Source: an uncultured Clostridia bacterium (GTDB lineage Bacteria; Bacillota; Clostridia; Christensenellales; CAAEEZ01). From it: a stretch of DNA of 64,000 nucleotides. The DNA is taken from NCBI GenBank assembly GCA_934365195.1, contig CAKRNA010000003.1, positions 124,001 to 188,000 on the forward strand, given 5' to 3'. The position numbers were made by a program, and so were the translations under genes. A model generated the notes under the pieces. The model was not told the origin of the DNA and did no database searches. It saw only the letters and a list, made by a program, of their open reading frames with translations. This document shows positions 8,715 to 16,899 of this stretch, one piece after another; the first letter of the stretch is position 1, and each line of letters starts with the position of its first letter.

Positions 8715-9701
8715 ATGAAAAAATTTTTTATTGCAATGCTGACCGTTTGTTTCTTGATTTTGCCGCTATCTGCCTGCAACAAAAAGCCTGATAGCAACGT
8801 GATACGGCTGAACGAAGTGACGCATTCGGTATTTTACGCACCGCTATACGTGGCTATCGAAAACGGCTACTTTGAGGAGCAAGGCTTAAAGGTGGAACTA
8901 TCCGCAGGGCAAGGCGCAAACAACACGATGTCGGCGCTAATTTCGGGGCAAGCGGATATCGGTCTTATGGGCGTGGAGGCGTCTATTTACGTAGCAAACG
9001 AAGGACGCACCAACTACCCTATCGTATTTGGTCAGTTAACCAACTGCGACGGCTCGTTTATAATGAGCAGGCATAAGGAAGAGAACTTTACTCTTGAAAA
9101 TATGATAGGCAAGGAAATTCTTGGCGGTAGAAAAGGCGGCGTACCTGCTATGAGCCTAGAACACGCACTAAGAAAAGCGGACGTTTTTGACAAAGTGCGC
9201 TTTAACGACACCATTCAATTCGACGTGATGGTGGGCGCTTTCGTAGGAGGAACGGGTGACTACTGTACGGTATTCGAGCCTACCGCAAGTATGCTGGAAA
9301 AAGAGGGCTCAGCCTACGTAGTAGGGGCTGTCGGCGAGTACTCAGGCAATATGCCGTTTACCGCTTTTACCTCTAACAAAAACTACCTACAAAACAACTC
9401 TGCAAAGGTGGAGAAATTTATGAAAGCCATTGTAAAAGCCATAAACTTCGTAATGGATAACGACGAAAACGTGGTGGCAAACGCCGTTAAAAACCAGTTT
9501 GCAACCACCGACCTAAACGTTCTTGCCTCCTCTATTAAAAGGTACAAGGAAATAGGTGCGTACAGGCAAACTCCTGTAATGGATAAAGCGGACTTCGAGC
9601 ACCTGCAAGATATCATTATCGAGGCAGGCATTATGGAAAAACGTGCAGATTTTAGCAAAATCGTGGATAACTCTATTGCGGAAAAAGTAATGGCAAAATA
9701 G
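8715..9701 (+). CDS. ABC importer substrate-binding lipoprotein (SsuA/THI5-like)
   Basis: 328 residues. A signal peptide ends in LPLSAC (Cys 21), a lipobox, so it is a membrane-anchored extracellular binding protein. The mature part starts RLNEVTHSVFYAPLYVAIENG, the family start of the nitrate/sulfonate/taurine and thiamine-precursor (SsuA/THI5/NMT1) group, with GLKVELSAGQG and SGQADIGLMG following. It has a clear SD (AAAAGGAG) and is first of three genes with the ATPase (9 bases downstream) and permease. Possible substrates are a sulfonate, a thiamine precursor or riboflavin-like compounds. I found no TPP riboswitch upstream, so thiamine control is not supported. Confidence 0.88.
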   Translation: MKKFFIAMLTVCFLILPLSACNKKPDSNVIRLNEVTHSVFYAPLYVAIENGYFEEQGLKVELSAGQGANNTMSALISGQADIGLMGVEASIYVANEGRTNYPIVFGQLTNCDGSFIMSRHKEENFTLENMIGKEILGGRKGGVPAMSLEHALRKADVFDKVRFNDTIQFDVMVGAFVGGTGDYCTVFEPTASMLEKEGSAYVVGAVGEYSGNMPFTAFTSNKNYLQNNSAKVEKFMKAIVKAINFVMDNDENVVANAVKNQFATTDLNVLASSIKRYKEIGAYRQTPVMDKADFEHLQDIIIEAGIMEKRADFSKIVDNSIAEKVMAK

Positions 9702-9710
9702 GAGGTAACT

Positions 9711-10469
9711 ATGTCCAAAATACTCACCTTTAACAACGTGAATTTTTCGTATTTTAACAAATCGGGTGAAACAAAAGCGGTGGGAAACCTAAATTTTAGC
9801 GTGGAAAGTGGAGAATTTTTGGGCATAGTAGGACCTAGCGGCTGCGGTAAAACCACTATTCTAAGCCTAATTGCAGGGCTGATTACTCCATCTAGCGGCG
9901 AGATTTTATTAGAGGGCGAAAAAATAACTAAGCCCTCTAATAAAATCGGTTATATGCTGCAAAAAGACGAACTTTTTGAATGGAGAAAGGTGCTGTCCAA
10001 CGTTTTAATCGGCGCAGAGATAAACAAAACGAAGGACAAAAACAGCGAGGAAAAAGCACGCCGAATCCTAAATAAATACGGGCTAAAAAACTTTGAAAAC
10101 ACCTACCCTAGCGAACTATCGGGAGGTATGAGGCAACGTGTGGCGCTGATTAGAACTTTGCTTTTAAACCCCAGCATTTTGCTTCTTGACGAGCCGTTTT
10201 CAGCCCTTGACTTTCAAACACGTCTATCCGTATGCAACGACGTAAGTAACATAATAAAAACCGAAAACAAAACGGCTATTTTCGTTACTCACGATATATC
10301 GGAGGCAATATCTATGTGTGATAGAATTATAGTTTTAACCACTCGTCCTACTACGGTGAAAAAAATTTTTACAATAGATTTTGACGTGTCGCTTACACCT
10401 CTTATGCGCCGAAACGAACCAAAATTTTCGGAGTATTTTAACCTGATATGGCAAGAAATACAAAACTAA
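9711..10469 (+). CDS. ABC importer ATP-binding protein (SsuB/TauB type)
   Basis: 252 residues. Walker A GPSGCGKTT (about residues 43-51), Q-loop MLQKDELFEWR (about 84-94), signature LSGGMRQRVAL (about 138-148), Walker B LLLDEPFSALD and switch His in FVTHDISEA are all intact. It powers the cognate permease at the cytoplasmic face. The GGAGG ribosome site sits just before ATG, and the 3' end overlaps the permease start by 22 bases. Confidence 0.95.
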   Translation: MSKILTFNNVNFSYFNKSGETKAVGNLNFSVESGEFLGIVGPSGCGKTTILSLIAGLITPSSGEILLEGEKITKPSNKIGYMLQKDELFEWRKVLSNVLIGAEINKTKDKNSEEKARRILNKYGLKNFENTYPSELSGGMRQRVALIRTLLLNPSILLLDEPFSALDFQTRLSVCNDVSNIIKTENKTAIFVTHDISEAISMCDRIIVLTTRPTTVKKIFTIDFDVSLTPLMRRNEPKFSEYFNLIWQEIQN

Positions 10470-11266
10470 ACCGCAGCCTTGAATATCAACGATTTTTAAA
10501 TAAAGAAAAGCGAAACGCCGTGCTAGTTCATTTTTTGAGGTGTATTGTGCTGGTGCTGTTTTTCGCCTTGTGGGAAGTGCTTGCAAAAAACGACGTAATC
10601 GACGGTTTTATCGTAAGTTACCCCTCTAAAATATGGAAAACTTTTCTTAGTTTAGCAGGCTCAGGTAGTCTTACAAGGCACGTAAAAATCACATTGCTCG
10701 AAACGATATTCAGTTTTTTGCTATCCACTTTAATAGGACTTTTTACCGCAATTTGTCTGTGGTCTAGCACTATTTTACGAAGGGTAAGCGAGCCGTATAT
10801 AGTAGTACTGAACGCACTACCGAAAGTGGCGCTCGGACCTATTATCATACTGATTGTAGGGGCAGGTTACAACGCAATTATCACAATGTCGGTGCTAATT
10901 ACCGTTGTAATCACCACCATAGATATGCTATCGGGATTTATGAGCGTGGACAAAAACAAAATACTGCTTTTAAAAAGTATGAACGCAAACAAATTCCAGA
11001 TACTGACAAAACTTATTCTCCCCGCAAACCGCTACGTTTTCGTATCGGTAATGAAGATAAACGTGGGGCTAAGTTGGGTGGGAACTATTATGGGCGAATA
11101 CCTTGTAAGTAAAGCGGGGCTTGGATATCTGCTTGTGTACGGTAGCCAAGTATTCCAACTAGACCTAGTTATGTGCTCCACCGTGCTTTTGTGCTTGCTT
11201 GCAGGCGGAATGTACACCGTTGTGTACCTTGTGGAAAAACGGCTACTGAAAAGCAAGCGAATTTAA
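10448..11266 (+). CDS. ABC importer permease (SsuC/TauC type)
   Basis: 272 residues with about six transmembrane helices. The EAA-loop region is around residues 165-190 (LKSMNANKFQILTKLILPAN, contacting the ATPase), and the preceding stretch ALPKVALGPIIILIVGAG is highly typical of SsuC/TauC-like permeases. The first 22 bases overlap the ATPase gene; the start ATG at 10448 gives a Lys/Arg-rich cytoplasmic N-terminus. It is last in the operon and is followed within 10 bases by a strong terminator. Confidence 0.93.
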   Translation: MARNTKLNRSLEYQRFLNKEKRNAVLVHFLRCIVLVLFFALWEVLAKNDVIDGFIVSYPSKIWKTFLSLAGSGSLTRHVKITLLETIFSFLLSTLIGLFTAICLWSSTILRRVSEPYIVVLNALPKVALGPIIILIVGAGYNAIITMSVLITVVITTIDMLSGFMSVDKNKILLLKSMNANKFQILTKLILPANRYVFVSVMKINVGLSWVGTIMGEYLVSKAGLGYLLVYGSQVFQLDLVMCSTVLLCLLAGGMYTVVYLVEKRLLKSKRI

Positions 11267-11274
11267 TCACCCGT

Positions 11275-11303
11275 AAAAAAAGCGTAGTTTCTACGCTTTT
11301 TTA
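11275..11303 (+). terminator. Intrinsic terminator of the ABC importer operon
   Basis: AGCGTAG and CTACGCT form a perfect stem with a three-T loop, preceded by a run of A and followed by a run of T. Confidence 0.92.
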
Positions 11304-11408
11304 CTTTTTTCACCTTGTAATTCCTTAATTTTTAATTATTTTTTCGCAATTTGCCTCGTTTTTTTTCTTAACAAAAACGCAATTTCGTTGGATATATTGT
11401 TATTTTGG

Positions 11409-11437
11409 TTGGAAACAATAATAATATATGCTATAAT
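11409..11437 (+). promoter_or_regulatory. Promoter of the GH3 gene
   Basis: TTGGAA (11409-11414), a 17-base spacer and TATAAT (11432-11437). Transcription would start near 11444, about 29 bases before the ATG, with GGAGG in the leader. Confidence 0.75.
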
Positions 11438-11472
11438 ATTAGAATATAAGAGAGTAAACGTGGAGGACTTAT

Positions 11473-13875
11473 ATGGATTCACAAATAGATAATATTGTAA
11501 AGAGTTTAACTACCGAGCAAAAAATATTGCTTTGCTCCGGAAAGGACTTTTGGCATACCGTAAGTATAGAAGACAAAGTACCTTCGGTACTAATGACGGA
11601 CGGACCTCACGGGCTACGTAAAGAAGTTCAAGGGGCAACTGGTGTAAATATAATGTGCACAAGTGAAATTGCAACCTGCTTCCCAACGGCTGTTACCTTA
11701 GCAAGTTCGTGGGATAAGGAGGTAGCGTCTAACGTAGCCGACGCAATAGCCAAAGAGGCTCACACTCAAGGCATAGGCACCGTACTAGGCCCCGGCACGA
11801 ACATTAAGCGTTCGCCACTATGCGGAAGAAACTTCGAGTACTTCTCTGAAGATCCGTACCTATCCGGCGAAATGGCTAAAAGTTACGTTCAAGGAATGCA
11901 AGCAAACGGTATGGGCTGCTCGTTAAAGCACTTTGCAGCAAACAACCAAGAATACAACCGTATGAGCATAGACACTATCGTTGACGAAAGGACGCTTAGA
12001 GAGATTTATCTACCTGCTTTTGAAAAGACGGTAAAAGAGGCTCAACCTTACCAGGTAATGTGCTCGTACAACAAACTTAACGGCACTTACCTATCCGACA
12101 ACGAAAGAATGCTTACCGATATTCTTCGTGAGGAATGGGGCTTTGACGGAATAGTAGTAAGCGACTGGGGTGCTGTAAACAATAGGGCTAAGGGCATAAA
12201 AGCAGGGCTTGACCTTGAAATGCCGGGAACACACGGAATAAACAACAAATTCATATATAAAGCGCTTGAAGACGGCACTCTAACCGAGGAAGACCTAGAC
12301 AGAGTCGTAAAAAGGCTTGTAAAATACGCATTAAAATGTGAGGCAAACAAAAAGGATATTAAGTACGACTACACCGAGGCGCACGAAATTGCAAGAAAGG
12401 CTGCCGAAAGCGGCGCAGTACTACTTAAAAACGACAACAATATCTTACCGCTTAAAAAAGGCGAAAAGATTGCTCTTATCGGTGCGCTAAGTAAAGAAAC
12501 ACGTTACCAAGGCTCAGGCAGTAGTTTAATCAACACCGACAGCGTGGTATCGGTATTTGATGCGTTTAATAAATACGGCGTGGAATTTGAGTATGCCGAC
12601 GGCTACACCATTAAGGACAACGTAAAGCCTGACATAATCGAAGAGGCGGTTAAAGTGGCTAAAAACGTGGATAAAGTCGTTCTTGTGTTAGGATTAACCC
12701 CTGACTTTGAGTCGGAAGGCTTTGATAGAAAGCATATCGATATGCCTATAAACCAAACCACTCTGCTATCTAGCATCTACAAGGCAAACCAAAACGTAAT
12801 AGTCGTACTTCAAACCGGCTCGCCTGTAAATATGAGATGGATAAACGAAACTAAGGCAGTACTTAACACCTATCTTGGCGGCGAGGCTGTCGGCGAGGCA
12901 ACTTACAACCTGCTTTACGGCGAGGTAAACCCAAGCGGTAAACTAGCAGAAACGTTCCCTCTATCACTTGACAACTATCTTGCAAGCAAGTACTTCCCTA
13001 TGGGGCCTATTAACGTTCAATACCGTGAAAGTATTTTCGTTGGCTACCGTTATTACGACGCTGCTAATCAAAACGTCGCATTCCCATTCGGTTTTGGTCT
13101 AAGTTACACCAAGTTCGACTACTCTAACCTATCGGTAGAAAAGGACGGCAACACCGCAAAAGTCACCTTCACCGTAAAGAACGTAGGCGACGTAAAAGGT
13201 AAGGAAGTTTGCGAAGTTTACGTAGGACAAAAGGACAGCGTAATTTTCAAAGCGCCAAAAGAACTTAAAGGTTTTTGCAAAATCGAACTTGAAAGCGGCG
13301 AGGAAAAAACCGTAACCGTTTGCCTTGACGAAAGGGCGTTCAGTTACTACAACGTAAATATAAATGGCTGGGCTATCGAAAAGGGCGAGTACGAGATTAT
13401 GGTTGGTGCAAGCAGCCGTGATATTAGGCTTACCGAGACGATTACCCTTGAGGGCGACGGAAGTGAAAATATCGATTACAGAGTCACCGCCCCAAGTTAC
13501 TACCAAATGGACAAAATCGACGAGATTTCTATCGAAGAGTTCAGCGTGATTTACGGAAAAGACGTACCCGTTGGCACTCCGCTTAAAAAGGGCGAATACC
13601 ACATAAACACCACCCTTGGCGAAGTTACGGATAGTTGGTTCGGCAACTGGCTGAGAAGGACGATTTTATTTGGCGGAAGACTTGTAGGTAGACGTGCTTC
13701 AAACACTACTATGATAGTAAATTCAATACCTAATATGCCGTTTAGAAGTTTTGTACAATTCACGGGCGGTATGCTATCGCACAGAAGTGTGGACGGACTA
13801 CTAATGATGATAAACGGCCACTTCTTCAAGGGCTTAGGAAGGCTACTTAGCGGACTAAGAAAGAAGTATAGATAG
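11473..13875 (+). CDS. Glycoside hydrolase family 3 beta-glucosidase-type enzyme
   Basis: 800 residues, without signal peptide, so probably intracellular. The order is a GH3 (beta/alpha)8 domain (about 1-290), an alpha/beta sandwich domain (about 305-520) and a fibronectin III-like domain (about 570-655). Asp231 in VVSDWGA is the expected nucleophile; the KHF pair at 152-154 and GPGTNIKRSPLCGRNFEYFSEDP are family hallmarks. The acid/base region is near DFESEGFDR. The last about 130 residues form an extra C-terminal part with hydrophobic stretches whose role I cannot name. It probably cleaves beta-glucosides or other small glycosides taken into the cell; exact specificity is not visible. The gene is monocistronic with its own promoter and terminator. 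Confidence 0.93.
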   Translation: MDSQIDNIVKSLTTEQKILLCSGKDFWHTVSIEDKVPSVLMTDGPHGLRKEVQGATGVNIMCTSEIATCFPTAVTLASSWDKEVASNVADAIAKEAHTQGIGTVLGPGTNIKRSPLCGRNFEYFSEDPYLSGEMAKSYVQGMQANGMGCSLKHFAANNQEYNRMSIDTIVDERTLREIYLPAFEKTVKEAQPYQVMCSYNKLNGTYLSDNERMLTDILREEWGFDGIVVSDWGAVNNRAKGIKAGLDLEMPGTHGINNKFIYKALEDGTLTEEDLDRVVKRLVKYALKCEANKKDIKYDYTEAHEIARKAAESGAVLLKNDNNILPLKKGEKIALIGALSKETRYQGSGSSLINTDSVVSVFDAFNKYGVEFEYADGYTIKDNVKPDIIEEAVKVAKNVDKVVLVLGLTPDFESEGFDRKHIDMPINQTTLLSSIYKANQNVIVVLQTGSPVNMRWINETKAVLNTYLGGEAVGEATYNLLYGEVNPSGKLAETFPLSLDNYLASKYFPMGPINVQYRESIFVGYRYYDAANQNVAFPFGFGLSYTKFDYSNLSVEKDGNTAKVTFTVKNVGDVKGKEVCEVYVGQKDSVIFKAPKELKGFCKIELESGEEKTVTVCLDERAFSYYNVNINGWAIEKGEYEIMVGASSRDIRLTETITLEGDGSENIDYRVTAPSYYQMDKIDEISIEEFSVIYGKDVPVGTPLKKGEYHINTTLGEVTDSWFGNWLRRTILFGGRLVGRRASNTTMIVNSIPNMPFRSFVQFTGGMLSHRSVDGLLMMINGHFFKGLGRLLSGLRKKYR

Positions 13876-14007
13876 CCTTAACCAACTGCTCTACACGGCT
13901 ATTTAACGTCCAAACTAAGACCTAAAAAGCCTTGTAAAGATTAGTCAATAAGATAAATAGTAGCAAAACTAGGCTAGTTAAGGCTTAAAACTAAAATAAA
14001 TAATTAA

Positions 14008-14031
14008 AGCAACCTGTACGGTTGCTTTTTT
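14008..14031 (+). terminator. Intrinsic terminator after the GH3 gene
   Basis: AGCAACC and GGTTGCT form a 7-bp stem with loop TGTAC, followed by six T. The stem could also help end the convergent PepSY lipoprotein transcript, though the minus-strand T run is poor. The 130 bases between the GH3 stop and this site hold no gene; AGCCTTAAC (13874) and GTTAAGGCT (13976) are a distant perfect inverted repeat. Confidence 0.88.
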
Positions 14032-14054
14032 ATTTGCAAAATATTTTCTATGTT

Positions 14055-14729
14055 TTACGTAGTTTTCTTGCTTAAAACCTCGCCCGTTTTGGCGTCTAAC
14101 AGGATCGAACAAAAACTGTTTTCGCCGTCTATTAGCGCTACGTACCAGTAGTGGCTACCCTTCACGTTGTTGTTGTCACGGATAAGTTTTACGTAAAACT
14201 CCTTACAAAACTTGCCGTCCTTGTAGCCAGAGGCAATTTGCTCCTTGAATTCCTCTTTTACAATCTTCATTATTTGCTGACGGCTGATGTACTCTTTCAT
14301 AACGTTAGTAAGTTTTATCACCTTGTTTTCAATCTCGATTTCGGTTATCTCGCCCACCGTAGATATGTTTTTCTCGAAGTTTTCGGTAAACATATCCCTC
14401 GGAAGATTTTCACTAACGCCCTTGCCGTCCACCGTCAGTTTTACGTTCACGCTATTTCTGTCGTCCTGTTTTTTCGGCACTACTATAACCGTGCAAAACG
14501 GTACTATTTTGCCTATTTTTCCGTCATCGACAAACACTTCTTCCTTTTTTCCCACCTCGCAAATCACCGTATATTTCTCGTTTTCACCGGTGTACGACGC
14601 ATCGTGAGAGTAACTAACGTAATTGTTTAGTTCATTCTCCTTTTTACTATGAGTTTTGCAACCGCTAAGCCCAACTACGCCAAAAACAACCATACCTACC
14701 GTCAATAATACTAATAAAAATTTCTTCAT
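14055..14729 (-). CDS. PepSY-domain lipoprotein
   Basis: 224 residues. A signal peptide ends in GLSGC (Cys 24), so the protein is lipid-anchored outside. The N-terminal half is not recognised. The C-terminal about 75 residues (from ISRQQIMKIVKEEF to DAKTGEVLSKK) have the PepSY pattern, ending in the characteristic LLDAKTGEVL strand and containing HYWYVALIDG. PepSY domains are thought to inhibit peptidases or act in the cell envelope. The gene is alone between the GH3 gene and the V-ATPase operon terminator. The specific function is unknown. Confidence 0.75.
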   Translation of the reverse strand: MKKFLLVLLTVGMVVFGVVGLSGCKTHSKKENELNNYVSYSHDASYTGENEKYTVICEVGKKEEVFVDDGKIGKIVPFCTVIVVPKKQDDRNSVNVKLTVDGKGVSENLPRDMFTENFEKNISTVGEITEIEIENKVIKLTNVMKEYISRQQIMKIVKEEFKEQIASGYKDGKFCKEFYVKLIRDNNNVKGSHYWYVALIDGENSFCSILLDAKTGEVLSKKTT

Positions 14730-14837
14730 AATCTACCTCTTAAAAAGACTATGCAAAGCGAGGTAAAATTATGCAGCAACCCATCGTTTTCCCTGTTTGG
14801 CGGTATTTTACAGCCTTTAAACGCCAACTGCAATAAT

Positions 14838-14861
14838 AAAAAAACGCCCGTTTGGGCGTTT
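14838..14861 (-). terminator. Intrinsic terminator of the V-ATPase operon
   Basis: On the minus strand AAACGCCC and GGGCGTTT form a perfect 8-bp stem with loop AAAC, followed by a T run, 15 bases past the ntpD stop. Confidence 0.93.
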
Positions 14862-14875
14862 CTTATCTAGCGATT

Positions 14876-15514
14876 TTAAGATTTTGATTTTTCCTCAATC
14901 ATAGACTTAACTTTCATCAGCCTTATAGTTGCGCTTCTTTCGTTTTCGTCTAGTTTCATATTGATATACTTTATGGTTTCCTCGGTTTGCGGTATCATTA
15001 CGTACTCTAATGCGTTTACCCTACGGCGATTTTTCTCGATTTCGTCGGCAAGCATATTACAAGTTTTTTCCACCTCGGCAAGTTCAACGAGTTTTACAAG
15101 AAGTTTGTTCATCGTTGCAATAGAAGTGTCTAATTCACCCGTAACGCTGGCAAAACTGTACGGATAAGCCTCTCCGCCCTCGCCCTTAGTCACGGTTATT
15201 TTAGGTACGTTCACGCTCATTACGTTCTCGGTAGAAAGGTCTAGTTCCACCTTTGCGGTAGGCATAGCGATAGCCTCCTCGATATCGGCGCTGGAAGTTA
15301 CGGATTGTGCTAGCATAAATTGACTAAGCGCACCCGATAATTCCGCCTCCACTTCCTCACGTAATTTCTTATTCCTTTTTACGTATATCATAAATTGTCT
15401 TATCATCTCGTCGGACTTATCTTTCAACAATTTATGTCCTCTCGTAGCGGTTGCCAGCCTACCTTTAAGCCTACGCAACTCCATACGAGTAGGATTAACT
15501 CTAAGTCTTGCCAT
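14876..15514 (-). CDS. ntpD: V-type ATP synthase subunit D (rotor shaft)
   Basis: 212 residues. It starts RVNPTRMELRRLKGRLATATRGHKLLKDKSDEM, trimmed here to RLKGRLATATRGHKLLK, the conserved N-terminal helix of the V/A-type D subunit that threads the A3B3 hexamer. The C-terminal long helix with NRRRVNALEYVMIP (about 165-178) is also typical. Together N- and C-terminal helices form a coiled coil that turns with the c ring. It is the last gene of the nine-gene ATPase set, 8 bases after ntpB. Confidence 0.95.
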   Translation of the reverse strand: MARLRVNPTRMELRRLKGRLATATRGHKLLKDKSDEMIRQFMIYVKRNKKLREEVEAELSGALSQFMLAQSVTSSADIEEAIAMPTAKVELDLSTENVMSVNVPKITVTKGEGGEAYPYSFASVTGELDTSIATMNKLLVKLVELAEVEKTCNMLADEIEKNRRRVNALEYVMIPQTEETIKYINMKLDENERSATIRLMKVKSMIEEKSKS

Positions 15515-15522
15515 AATACCCT

Positions 15523-16899
15523 CTACTCGTTATCACCCATATATTTTTCAATATATTCGTCTTTAATTCTTTTTAGTTCGTTTCTAGGCAATATTTTTAG
15601 TAATTCCCAGCCCAAGTTCAAGGTGTCCTCGATAGAACGGTTTGCCTCAAAGCCTTGCGAAACGTATCTCTTTTCGAACTGATCTGCAAACTCTGCAAAC
15701 TTCTTGTCCGCCTCGGTTAGCGCTGCGTCACCAAGAATTGCCGATAACTCTTTTGCCTCTTTTCCTCTTGCGTAAGCCGAGAAAAGTTGGTTCATTGTGT
15801 CGGCGTGGTCCTCCCTAGTCTTGTTTTTGCCGATACCTTTATCTTTAAGCCTTGACAAAGACGGCAAAACGTCGATAGGCGGGTTGATACCTTTCTTATA
15901 AAGTTCCCTACTAAGAATAATTTGTCCCTCGGTAATGTAGCCCGTAAGGTCAGGAATAGGGTGCGTTTTATCTTCCTCCGGCATCGTTAGGATAGGAATT
16001 TGGGTGATAGAGCCCTTCTTTCCTCTAATTCTGCCTGCTCTTTCGTAAATAGTAGCAAGGTTGGTGTATAGATAGCCCGGGTATCCACGACGACCGGGTA
16101 CTTCCTTTCTTGCAGCGGATACTTCACGAAGCGCCTCTGCGTAGTTGGTTATATCCGTCATAATTACCAGTACGTGCATATCCTTTTCAAAAGCCAAATA
16201 CTCAGCGGCAGTTAGCGCCATACGAGGAGTAGCAATACGCTCGATTGCAGGATCATTTGCAAGGTTCATAAATAGCACGGCTCTTTCGATAGCGCCCGTC
16301 TTTCTGAAGTCCGAAATAAAGAATTCCGCCTCCTCGAATGTGATACCGATAGCCGCAAATACTACTGCGAATTTGTCGTCGGCGTTTAAAACTTTTGCTT
16401 GCCTTGCAATTTGAGCAGCAAGGTCAGCGTGTGGTAAGCCTGATGCCGAGAACACAGGAAGTTTTTGTCCTCTTACTAGCGTGTTCAAGCCGTCGATAGC
16501 AGATACGCCCGTTTGAATAAACTCATCGGGATAGTCACGAGCGGCAGGGTTCATAGGTTGACCGTTAATATCCATTCTCTTTTCAGGGATAATCTCAGGT
16601 CCGTCGTCCTTTGGCCTACCCATACCGTCGAATACTCTACCAAGCATTTCTTCAGCCACAGGAAGTTCTATGGATTTACCCAAAAATCTTGCTTTTGACG
16701 TGCTCATTTGTATGCCTTGCGAAGGCTCGAAAAGTTGCACTAACGCCTTATCGCCCTCAACTTCTAGCACCTTACCTTGACGAATATCACCGTCACTTCC
16801 GCAAATTTCTACAAGTTCGTCGTATTTTACACCGCTTACGCCGTCAACAAGCATAAGAGGTCCTACGATTTCTCTAATTGATTTATATTCTTTAAGCAT
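15523..16899 (-). CDS. ntpB: V-type ATP synthase subunit B
   Basis: 458 residues, the non-catalytic regulatory subunit of the A3B3 head. It lacks a Walker A lysine, as expected: the corresponding region reads SASGLPHADLAAQIARQAKV. Other marks are GRVFDGMGRP, VSAIDGLNTLVRGQKLP and the SLSRLKDKGIG region near 345. It lines the catalytic site from the neighbouring A subunit. The ATG overlaps the ntpA stop as TAATG, so translation is probably coupled, fitting equal A and B supply. Confidence 0.97.
   Translation of the reverse strand: MLKEYKSIREIVGPLMLVDGVSGVKYDELVEICGSDGDIRQGKVLEVEGDKALVQLFEPSQGIQMSTSKARFLGKSIELPVAEEMLGRVFDGMGRPKDDGPEIIPEKRMDINGQPMNPAARDYPDEFIQTGVSAIDGLNTLVRGQKLPVFSASGLPHADLAAQIARQAKVLNADDKFAVVFAAIGITFEEAEFFISDFRKTGAIERAVLFMNLANDPAIERIATPRMALTAAEYLAFEKDMHVLVIMTDITNYAEALREVSAARKEVPGRRGYPGYLYTNLATIYERAGRIRGKKGSITQIPILTMPEEDKTHPIPDLTGYITEGQIILSRELYKKGINPPIDVLPSLSRLKDKGIGKNKTREDHADTMNQLFSAYARGKEAKELSAILGDAALTEADKKFAEFADQFEKRYVSQGFEANRSIEDTLNLGWELLKILPRNELKRIKDEYIEKYMGDNE

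Noticed and set aside
13874..13912. tRNA-like stretch on the minus strand (AGAGCAGTTGGTTAAGG resembles a D-arm)
   Set aside because: No acceptor stem, anticodon arm or T-arm can be assembled around it, and it overlaps the 3' end of the GH3 gene.
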